Positions 1 to 5,283 of a stretch of DNA of 15,456 nt are shown here, in pieces. The position numbers were made by a program, and so were the translations under genes. This stretch comes from Weeksellaceae bacterium (GTDB lineage Bacteria > Bacteroidota > Bacteroidia > Flavobacteriales > Weeksellaceae), in contig JAKOOI010000083.1 in the NCBI GenBank assembly GCA_022701475.1, positions 1 to 15,456 on the forward strand, written 5' to 3'. Every line of letters begins with the position of its first letter. Within the stretch, counting starts at the first letter, position 1. The notes beneath the pieces were generated by a model. That model had not been told where the DNA came from and made no database searches. It saw only the letters and a program-made list of their open reading frames with translations.

Positions 1-82
1 ATCCTGATAAAACGGGCCGAAGCCCATTTCTATTGAATAACAGGAGTTTCGGGTTTAATACGAACGGATTTTAACCCGTTCT
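1..82. repeat. REP-type palindromic doublet, copy 1
   Basis: This is a compound inverted repeat. Arm 9-37 contains a small GGGC/GCCC hairpin and pairs imperfectly with arm 54-82, which contains its own AACGG/CCGTT palindrome. The segment 1-43 is nearly identical to 153-195. The left end of the element is cut by the window edge. It lies just past the 3' end of the dinB gene. Such doublets of small palindromes are typical of REP/BIME elements; whether a RAYT transposase mobilised it is inference. Confidence 0.7.
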
Positions 83-140
83 GAAATTTATTTTGGCCGC
101 GCGCACGTCAGAATGCACATCTGTAGGTTTGTGATAAAAC

Positions 141-247
141 GTTTTCACCATTATCCTGATAAAACGGGCCAAAGCCCATTTCTATTGAATAACAAGGCTT
201 GTTTGTTTCAATAGGAACGGGTTTCAACCCGTTTTAAATGGTGAAAC
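141..247. repeat. REP-type palindromic doublet, copy 2, with outer inverted repeats
   Basis: Arms 161-189 and 207-235 are complementary at about 22 of 29 positions and flank a 17-nt loop. Each arm holds an internal palindrome (GGGC/GCCC; AACGGGTT/AACCCGTT at 216-233). An outer pair, 143-152 and 237-246, is a perfect 10-bp inverted repeat (TTTCACCATT/AATGGTGAAA) and extends by G141-C247 with one bulged T. The core 153-195 matches copy 1. The element could fold as a cruciform or, if transcribed, as a long RNA hairpin downstream of dinB. Confidence 0.7.
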
Positions 248-282
248 AATAGATCCGGATTGATTAATCAGGCCGGTCTGAA

Positions 283-774
283 TTAAAACCGTTCCCAGAA
301 AAACGGCGGCTCGATTCCCAGGGCTCTCAGGTAGACAAAGCCCTGCCCGCGGTGATGCACCTCATTGTCGATAAAATACAAAATGTTCTGGTACACCGGA
401 AATTCATATTGTCCGAAAAGATTAAAGCTTTCCTGGAAACGCTCTTCCGTAATCTGGGCGAAATACAGGTTAATGACTTCCGTTTCTTCATCCCATTTCT
501 CAAGGAGTTCCGCTTTGGTCTTCGGAACGAATTTTTCGTCGTCATAAGGTTCCATCTGCTGTTCTACGATTCCTTTGGTACCCGGTCCGCCTATGCTGAT
601 CAGTTCTATGGCGAGTCTGGCAAACGGCCGTAGTCCGCCGATCGAAAACTCGAATAATTCTTTTTCCGGGAAGGCTTCGATGGTTCTTCTGGTCAGGTTC
701 CGGTGTCCCTGCCAGTGCTCAAGGATCTGTTGGGAAGTCAGAAATTTTGGGGGAGTTGCTGTTGTTGCTGTCAT
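283..774 (-). CDS. DinB family protein
   Basis: A 163-residue cytosolic protein of the DinB/YfiT-like four-helix bundle family (putative metal-dependent enzymes). The most diagnostic part is the C-terminal helix, residues 135-157, with IDNEVHHRGQ and then YLRALGIEPP; His140 and His141 fall where the family carries metal ligands. An early His20/His24 pair lies in LEHWQGHR. The usual histidine of the second helix is not seen: residues 44-60 contain none, so a complete metal triad cannot be assumed. The ATG at 774 was chosen because a TATCTTTG promoter box lies about 30 nt upstream. Length is normal for the family. The gene seems monocistronic, with REP elements past its stop. The substrate is unknown; thiol transferase or stress roles known for relatives are not shown by the sequence. 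Confidence 0.85.
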   Translation of the reverse strand: MTATTATPPKFLTSQQILEHWQGHRNLTRRTIEAFPEKELFEFSIGGLRPFARLAIELISIGGPGTKGIVEQQMEPYDDEKFVPKTKAELLEKWDEETEVINLYFAQITEERFQESFNLFGQYEFPVYQNILYFIDNEVHHRGQGFVYLRALGIEPPFFWERF

Positions 775-803
775 GATTTATTTTTTTGTTTGTTATTGTA
801 CAG

Positions 804-811
804 CAAAGATA
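804..811 (-). promoter_or_regulatory. Bacteroidetes -7 promoter box for dinB
   Basis: The minus strand reads TATCTTTG, a perfect match to the Bacteroidetes -7 element TAnnTTTG. It sits 29 nt upstream of the dinB start codon. I see no convincing TTG at the usual 19-21 nt spacing upstream, so only the -7 half is strong. Confidence 0.6.
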
Positions 812-945
812 AATGCGGATAATGACAACAGTCTGTCAGCAGGATTCCGGAGCGGATTGTTTTTTTTCGGAATTAAAATAATTCCCGGGATTTCCGTTCA
901 TCAGGCATACCTGCAACCTTATGGAGGTAGATAAATAATTTGAGG

Positions 946-973
946 TGGCCGGTCTTTTGACCGGTCATTTTTA
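946..973 (+). terminator. Terminator-like hairpin without an obvious upstream gene
   Basis: Arms GGCCGGTC (947-954) and GACCGGTC (959-966) pair with one G-U wobble around a TTTT loop. A T946-A967 pair extends the stem, and ATTTTTA follows on the plus strand. The form is that of a plus-strand intrinsic terminator. No plus-strand gene precedes it in the window, so it may end an unrecognised transcript or be a relic. Confidence 0.45.
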
Positions 974-1297
974 GTTCATGTAAATAGAAATGTAAAGCTG
1001 AACGGGAATTTATAATTTGATGATAACGGTTTGATAATGGTCTCAAAAAGATGGAAATCTGAAAGTTCCGGAGAAGTTATCTGTTAATAGCTGCAAATCA
1101 AGAAATAGAAAAAGTACTGTAGGTTCGGTCTGCTTTGTAGGGCTGATGTTTTCCTTAACCTTCGGTCTTCACATGTATGCGTAATCCGGAAGATCCCTGA
1201 CAGAACGGAATTTTTTAAAATCAATGCTTAAAAATCTTCAGGCCTATTCCGAATATCATTTCAGCCTTGCTTTCCGTTGCCATGCTTTTCATAGCAG

Positions 1298-1435
1298 CTA
1301 TTCCTTTCTTTTGTCACCAGTACTTTTGCTTCGCAGCTTTTTTTCTGCTTTTAAAAGTCTGTGGAAACTGAAAAACATCATTGTTATCATAACAGGAAAG
1401 GAAAGTATAATCAGGATAAGATCTAAAGCATTCAT
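1298..1435 (-). CDS. Possible small single-pass membrane protein
   Basis: A 45-codon reading frame starts at ATG 1435; the frame is open upstream to another ATG at 1483. The product would have one hydrophobic helix at residues 4-23 (LDLILIILSFPVMITMMFFS) followed by a strongly basic tail, HRLLKAEKKLRSKS and on. This is the shape of a small inner-membrane protein with its C-terminus in the cytosol. The ATG at 1435 is preferred because a perfect TATATTTG promoter box (1463-1470, minus strand) would place the transcript start near 1457, inside the longer version. I do not recognise a family. A shorter plus-strand frame overlaps it but is less protein-like. Existence is uncertain. Confidence 0.3.
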   Translation of the reverse strand: MNALDLILIILSFPVMITMMFFSFHRLLKAEKKLRSKSTGDKRKE

Positions 1436-1462
1436 ATGGCATGAGTGAAATGGGAGAGTAAA

Positions 1463-1470
1463 CAAATATA
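1463..1470 (-). promoter_or_regulatory. -7 promoter box, minus strand
   Basis: The minus strand reads TATATTTG, matching TAnnTTTG. It faces away from the PduO promoter at 1476-1505 and lies about 27 nt upstream of the ATG of the candidate small ORF. No clear TTG is present at the expected spacing. Confidence 0.35.
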
Positions 1471-1475
1471 AGCAT

Positions 1476-1505
1476 TTGATCACTGGTCAGGAAGTTTTAT
1501 CTTTG
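1476..1505 (+). promoter_or_regulatory. Promoter of the cobalamin adenosyltransferase-thiamine pyrophosphokinase operon
   Basis: TTG at 1476-1478 is separated by exactly 19 nt from TATCTTTG at 1498-1505. This matches the Bacteroidetes -33/-7 consensus TTG-N19-TAnnTTTG. Predicted transcription starts near 1511, giving a leader of about 60 nt before the ATG at 1571. I see no riboswitch fold in that leader. Confidence 0.7.
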
Positions 1506-1570
1506 GTTGAGTAAAAGCAGGGCCGGGAAAAATATTTGTCAGCCTTGCCGGAATAAAGTATTTTCGTCTT

Positions 1571-2140
1571 ATGAAAATTTATACAAAAACAGGGGACAAG
1601 GGCCAGACTGCATTATATGGCGGTACCCGCGTTTCCAAAGCCAGCGTCCGCGTGGAAAGTTACGGGAATATCGATGAGCTGAATTCCTTCATCGGAATTG
1701 CCAAGAGCCGGATTCAGGATGAAGAAGTGCTGAGGCAGCTGAAAAAAATCCAGTTTGACCTATTAACTGTAGGCTCCGAAGCTGCCACTCCGGCGGATAA
1801 ACTGATGCTGGCCAACGGAAAATCAAGATTGCCGCTGGTGATATCCGATACTGAAATCGAAGAATTGGAACAATGGATGGATGCCTTTGACGAAAAACTG
1901 GACCCGCTTCAGTATTTTATCCTTCCCGGGGGCGGAACGGCGGCCACTTTCCTTCATGCGGCAAGGACCATCTGCCGGAGAGCCGAAAGATCGCTGGTAT
2001 TCCTGAACGAATCCGAAGAAGTACGCCCGGAACTCATCCGGTACCTGAACCGGCTTTCCGATTACCTTTTTGTACTGGCCCGCTACATTTCCAAAATCAA
2101 TAACGAGCCGGAAGAATACTGGAACCCGAATGAAAGATAA
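1571..2140 (+). CDS. PduO-type cob(I)yrinic acid a,c-diamide adenosyltransferase
   Basis: Transfers the adenosyl group of ATP to cob(I)alamin (or its diamide precursor) to make adenosylcobalamin; cytosolic. The 189-residue protein has the full PduO-family signature: an N-terminal ATP-binding segment TGDKGQTALYGG (7-18), the DELN motif (35-38), a glycine-rich LPGGG (118-122), and RTICRRAER (132-140), which carries the arginines that bind ATP in this family. A C-terminal YLNRLSDYLFVLARY segment (158-172) is also typical. Length is normal. It is the first gene of an operon with a strong promoter 66 nt upstream; its last 11 nt overlap the next gene, suggesting translational coupling. No B12 synthesis genes are near, so it more likely serves B12 salvage for enzymes such as methylmalonyl-CoA mutase (inference). 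Confidence 0.93.
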   Translation: MKIYTKTGDKGQTALYGGTRVSKASVRVESYGNIDELNSFIGIAKSRIQDEEVLRQLKKIQFDLLTVGSEAATPADKLMLANGKSRLPLVISDTEIEELEQWMDAFDEKLDPLQYFILPGGGTAATFLHAARTICRRAERSLVFLNESEEVRPELIRYLNRLSDYLFVLARYISKINNEPEEYWNPNER

Positions 2141-2759
2141 AGCCTTATTATTCATCAACGGAGATCCGCCTGATACCTTTCCCGATGCGGAAGAATACGG
2201 ACTTATAGCATGTACCGACGGTGCATTTCACTACCTTAAGGAAATGGGATTCCCGCCGGAAAAGCTGGACTTTATTTCCGGGGATTTCGATTCGCATTCC
2301 GGAAAAGACGAACCGGTCTGTGACGGAAAGTTCATTTATACTCCCGATCAGGATAAAACCGATTTTCAGAAAGCATTGGAAATTATCCTTGAAAAAGGGT
2401 ATGGAAAAGTAGACGTGCTTGGAGCCAGCGGAGGAGAGCAGGACCATTTCCTGGGAAACCTTACGGTGGCTTTCGCCTTTAAAAATCAGATGGACATCAG
2501 GTTCTATGATGCGTTTTCCACCTATTATTTTATTCCGGAAAAAGTGATCTTGCAAGGAGTAAAGGATAAAATGGTTTCCCTGTATCCGTTCCCGTCCGTT
2601 GAAAATATAACCACCCGGGGGCTGAACTGGCCTTTGACTAACGGAGACTTAAGCATCACTTCCCGGATAGGAACCCGGAATTTCGCCGTTGAGGATGAAG
2701 TTGCTGTTGAATATGAAAAGGGTGCCCTGCTGATATTTATCGGTAAGGAATACCGTTAA
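2130..2759 (+). CDS. Thiamine pyrophosphokinase
   Basis: Phosphorylates thiamine with ATP to give thiamine pyrophosphate in one step (thiamine salvage); cytosolic homodimer in known relatives. The 209-residue product shows the family landmarks: DGAFHYL (30-36), the metal-binding GDFDS (51-55), DQDKTDFQKAL (73-83), ASGGEQDHFLGNL (99-111), equivalent to the usual GGRxDH segment, and the C-terminal thiamine-binding region with TTRGLNWPL (161-169) and TSRIGTRN (177-184). The ATG at 2130 is preferred over an in-frame ATG at 2070 because the protein aligns from MKDKALLFING and the longer version would run deep inside the upstream gene. It overlaps that gene by 11 nt, so translation is probably coupled. 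The arrangement couples two cofactor-activation enzymes, for B12 and B1. Confidence 0.9.
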   Translation: MKDKALLFINGDPPDTFPDAEEYGLIACTDGAFHYLKEMGFPPEKLDFISGDFDSHSGKDEPVCDGKFIYTPDQDKTDFQKALEIILEKGYGKVDVLGASGGEQDHFLGNLTVAFAFKNQMDIRFYDAFSTYYFIPEKVILQGVKDKMVSLYPFPSVENITTRGLNWPLTNGDLSITSRIGTRNFAVEDEVAVEYEKGALLIFIGKEYR

Positions 2760-2797
2760 GCTGCCTTCACAACATAGAAGAATCAACAGAGTAAGGC

Positions 2798-2950
2798 TCA
2801 TCTTATCCGTAAATTTTCAGGCTTCTGCAAAGATGCGTGCATTTTCAGCAGGATAAAGGTCTTATCTGTCAACCTGTTCAGTTTTTTGGGATCAGTGAGC
2901 TCCGTCAGATCACTGATCAATGGAAAAAGTGCTTGCCCTTCATTGAAAAA
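2798..2950 (-). other. Coding-like open stretch without an ATG start (possible gene remnant)
   Basis: On the minus strand, 50 codons stay open before TGA at 2800-2798 and read like protein. The middle part is acidic/leucine-rich (LISDLTELTDPKKLNRLTDK) and is followed by FILLKMHASLQKPENLRIR. Codon choice looks natural, but the only in-frame ATG is internal, leaving 14 residues. An ATG just upstream is in another frame (MKGKHFFH, then stop). It may be the 3' remnant of a lost gene, a small gene starting at TTG, or chance. I recognise no family. Confidence 0.25.
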
Positions 2951-2989
2951 TTATAATAAATTTAACGCTCAAAAACCAAACTTTTTTAG

Positions 2990-2997
2990 CAATTTTG
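2990..2997 (+). promoter_or_regulatory. Candidate -7 box for arginine decarboxylase
   Basis: CAATTTTG differs from TAnnTTTG at one position and lies 25 nt before the ATG at 3023. No TTG is found at the expected upstream spacing. The placement is right for a promoter, but the match is imperfect. Confidence 0.35.
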
Positions 2998-3022
2998 CAT
3001 TTCTTAATTCACTTGTTTAGAA

Positions 3023-4417
3023 ATGAAAATAAAATACTCGGAACTGATTGACCAGACGTTGTATTTCCCTACTGAGGAATTCAATGTTTCTGAGAACAAT
3101 TTGTTGTTTCACGACATTCCCCTGATGGAAGTTGTTGAAAAATTCGGCACTCCGCTAAAGATTAGCTACCTGCCGAGAATTTCCCAGAATATCCAGAAAG
3201 CCAAGAGCTGGTTTAAAGGTGCTTTTGAGAAAACCGATTATAAAAAGAATTATACGTATTGCTACTGTACCAAATCCAGCCATTTCAAATTTGTGCTGGA
3301 AGAGGCATTGAAGAACGATATTTCCATAGAGACTTCTTCCGCTTATGATATGGACATCGTAAAATCCCTGTATGAGAACGGAAAAGTGAGCAAGGATATC
3401 GAAGTAATCTGCAACGGCTTTAAAACAGACGATTACCTGGCGAAAATTTCAGACATGATCAACAGCGGTTTTGAAAATATTACGCCGATCCTGGACAATT
3501 ACCGCGAGCTGGATAAGCTGACGGAAAGCATCGACACCACTTTCGATATCGGAATCAGGATTGCTTCCGAAGAAGAACCGAAATTTGAATTTTATACTTC
3601 CAGGCTGGGAATCGGATACAAGGACATCATTCCGTACTATTCCCAGAAAATTGCCGAACATCCGAATGCCAGGCTGAAGATGCTCCACTTTTTCATCAAC
3701 ACCGGGATCAAGGATACGGCGTATTACTGGAACGAGCTGTACAAATGCCTCCGGGTGTATGCGCGTCTGAAAAAGATTGCTCCTGAGGTGGATTCCCTGA
3801 ACATCGGCGGCGGCTTCCCGATCAAGACTTCCCTGAACTTTGATTACGACTACCAGTACATGGTAGAGGAAATCGTTTCCCAGATCAAGAAATTCTGTGA
3901 GGAGGAAGGCGTGGAAGAACCGAACATCTATACCGAATTCGGAAGCTTTACCGTAGGGGAAAGCGGCGCAAACATCTACAAGATCATTTCCCAGAAACGC
4001 CAGAACGACAGGGAAAAATGGAACATGATCGATTCTTCCTTCATGACCACGCTTCCTGATACCTGGGCGATCTCAAGGCATTTCATCATGCTTCCGCTCA
4101 ACCGTTGGGAAGATACCTACGAAAGGGTATTCCTGGGCGGGTTGACCTGTGATTCCGATGACTACTACAATTCCGAACAGCATACCAACGCGATCTACCT
4201 GCCGGTATTCAGCGATACCAAGCCTTTGTATATCGGTTTTTTCCATACCGGGGCGTACCAGGAAACCATCAGCGGTTTCGGTGGAATCCATCACTGCCTG
4301 ATGCCGCAGCCAAGGCATATCCTGATCCAGAAGGACGAGAACGGGGAACTCCAGTACGAGATTTTCCGTGAAAGACAGGAACCGGAAGATGTGCTGAAAA
4401 TTTTAGGTTATAAATAA
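3023..4417 (+). CDS. speA: Arginine decarboxylase (fold type III PLP enzyme, flavobacterial type)
   Basis: Decarboxylates arginine to agmatine, the first step toward putrescine. The 464-residue protein belongs to the alanine-racemase-fold (type III) PLP decarboxylases. Lys84 in YCTKSSH is the expected Schiff-base lysine. GGGFP (262-266) is the phosphate-binding glycine loop, and CDSDD (376-380) in the C-terminal beta domain supplies the Cys/Asp that contact substrate in ornithine/arginine decarboxylases. It is much shorter than the roughly 630-residue E. coli SpeA but matches, from memory, flavobacterial proteins annotated as arginine decarboxylase over the whole length. Substrate choice cannot be read from sequence alone, so another basic amino acid is possible. 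Agmatinase lies 3.3 kb downstream on the same strand and supports the arginine assignment. The gene appears monocistronic and ends before a strong terminator. Confidence 0.82.
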   Translation: MKIKYSELIDQTLYFPTEEFNVSENNLLFHDIPLMEVVEKFGTPLKISYLPRISQNIQKAKSWFKGAFEKTDYKKNYTYCYCTKSSHFKFVLEEALKNDISIETSSAYDMDIVKSLYENGKVSKDIEVICNGFKTDDYLAKISDMINSGFENITPILDNYRELDKLTESIDTTFDIGIRIASEEEPKFEFYTSRLGIGYKDIIPYYSQKIAEHPNARLKMLHFFINTGIKDTAYYWNELYKCLRVYARLKKIAPEVDSLNIGGGFPIKTSLNFDYDYQYMVEEIVSQIKKFCEEEGVEEPNIYTEFGSFTVGESGANIYKIISQKRQNDREKWNMIDSSFMTTLPDTWAISRHFIMLPLNRWEDTYERVFLGGLTCDSDDYYNSEQHTNAIYLPVFSDTKPLYIGFFHTGAYQETISGFGGIHHCLMPQPRHILIQKDENGELQYEIFRERQEPEDVLKILGYK

Positions 4418-4480
4418 AATTTTGGTTTCAGGCATCGATAAGAACAGGCGCTCGTCCGTTCAGCCGATACTAACATACAA

Positions 4481-4494
4481 TCGGCCTTAGCCGA
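4481..4494 (+). other. Small hairpin upstream of the terminator
   Basis: TCGGC/GCCGA pair across a CTTA loop, 64 nt past the arginine decarboxylase stop codon. An alternative pairing, GCCGAT (4463-4468) with ATCGGC (4480-4485), excludes it. There is no T-run, so it is not a terminator on its own. Confidence 0.35.
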
Positions 4495-4501
4495 AAATTA
4501 T

Positions 4502-4536
4502 AAAAGAGGCTGTCCGGATGTGGGACAGCCTCTTTT
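4502..4536. terminator. Bidirectional intrinsic terminator
   Basis: A perfect 14-bp inverted repeat, AAAAGAGGCTGTCC (4502-4515) and GGACAGCCTCTTTT (4523-4536), encloses a 7-nt loop. The arms begin with AAAA and end with TTTT, so the RNA hairpin has a U-rich 3' side on either strand. It lies between the convergent arginine decarboxylase and HAD phosphatase genes and can stop both. Confidence 0.85.
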
Positions 4537-4562
4537 ACTTTAGAGTTCAAAACCTATGAGGT

Positions 4563-5225
4563 TTAGGCAAAATACTGTGAAATCTTCTCAATTTCCAAAT
4601 CGGAATAATCGGAAACCACTGTATCAGCCAGCGTATAATCCTGATTTTTGGAATGCGGGCTCCTGTAGGCAGCACAGAAAATACGGGCGCGGTGGGCAGC
4701 CAGGATCCCGTTTGTGGAATCTTCAATTACCAGACAGTGTTCCACCGGTTTGCCGGCCATTTCCGCGGCCCGCTGGAACACTTCAGGATGGGGTTTGGAT
4801 TCCTTCAGGTCGGCACCGCTGATCTTGCCTGAAAAATACGGTTCCAGACCGAATTTTTCAAATACCATATTAATAGTAGTCATGGTGGCTGAAGAGGCCA
4901 GGATCAGGGTGATGCCGTTTTCGTGATAATGCCGGATCAGTTCACGGACTCCCGGGATCAGGTCGAAGTCTTCATCGTTGTAAAAGTATTCCTTAAAATA
5001 CTTTCTTTTGATTTCCGCGATGTTCTCATAGGTATGGGAAAGTCCGAATTCACGGATCAGGGTTTCACACACCCGTTTGGTAGAAGCTCCGGTAAACGAA
5101 GTATACAGACCTTCGGAGACCTCGATTCCCAGATCGGTAAAGGTTTTGAAATAAGCTTTTCTGTGCAGCGGTTCCGTATCCACAATAACGCCATCCATAT
5201 CGAACAGCACAGCTTGTAAAGGCAT
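4563..5225 (-). CDS. HAD-superfamily phosphatase, beta-phosphoglucomutase-like (subfamily IA)
   Basis: A 220-residue cytosolic HAD hydrolase. Motif I is DMDGVIVD (9-16), with Asp9 as nucleophile and Asp11 as acid/base. Motif II is the LASSA segment with Ser111, motif III is Lys144 in SKPHPEVF, and motif IV is IEDSTNG with Glu168/Asp169. A helical cap fits between motifs I and II (residues about 17-90), as in type C1 caps. The pattern is shared by beta-phosphoglucomutase and by sugar-phosphate or other small-molecule phosphatases. No clear mutase-specific feature was identified, so a phosphatase is the cautious call. The start is clear (MPLQAVLFDMDG). It is the last gene of the minus-strand cluster, 58 nt after the hydrolase; that gap may hold its own weak promoter. 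It ends 26 nt before the bidirectional terminator. Confidence 0.88.
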   Translation of the reverse strand: MPLQAVLFDMDGVIVDTEPLHRKAYFKTFTDLGIEVSEGLYTSFTGASTKRVCETLIREFGLSHTYENIAEIKRKYFKEYFYNDEDFDLIPGVRELIRHYHENGITLILASSATMTTINMVFEKFGLEPYFSGKISGADLKESKPHPEVFQRAAEMAGKPVEHCLVIEDSTNGILAAHRARIFCAAYRSPHSKNQDYTLADTVVSDYSDLEIEKISQYFA

Positions 5226-5283
5226 ATCTGAATTTTTTTACTAAAATACTAAACCTTTCAGAATTACCGAAAGCATTTGCCCA

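Larger units (their letters stand above)
775..1570. other. Gene-poor interval between dinB and the PduO gene
   Basis: This stretch of about 800 bases holds no well-supported protein gene. It contains the dinB promoter box (804-811), a 7-bp hairpin GGAATTA/TAATTCC at 869-885 preceded by a run of eight Ts, a terminator-like hairpin (946-973), a possible small membrane-protein ORF on the minus strand (1298-1435) with its own promoter box, and the promoter of the next operon (1476-1505). The region 980-1220 shows nothing I can identify. Confidence 0.6.

Noticed and set aside
900..916. CAGG-CATA-CCTG resembling the B12-box of cobalamin riboswitches, 660 bp upstream of the cobalamin adenosyltransferase
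   Set aside because: The loop is one base longer than the consensus, no other conserved riboswitch segment is visible, and a promoter much closer to the gene lies downstream of it.
1221..1292. Minus-strand 23-codon frame MKSMATESKAEMIFGIGLKI and on, just after the candidate small membrane gene
   Set aside because: Too short to judge and without further support. It could be a second small peptide but is not called.
1224..1448. Plus-strand 74-codon frame
   Set aside because: It overlaps the promoter-linked minus-strand frame, its composition is not protein-like, and no promoter box precedes it.
2070..2129. Upstream in-frame ATG giving thiamine pyrophosphokinase 20 extra residues
   Set aside because: The extension is an out-of-frame reading of the adenosyltransferase gene, and the family N-terminus starts at 2130.
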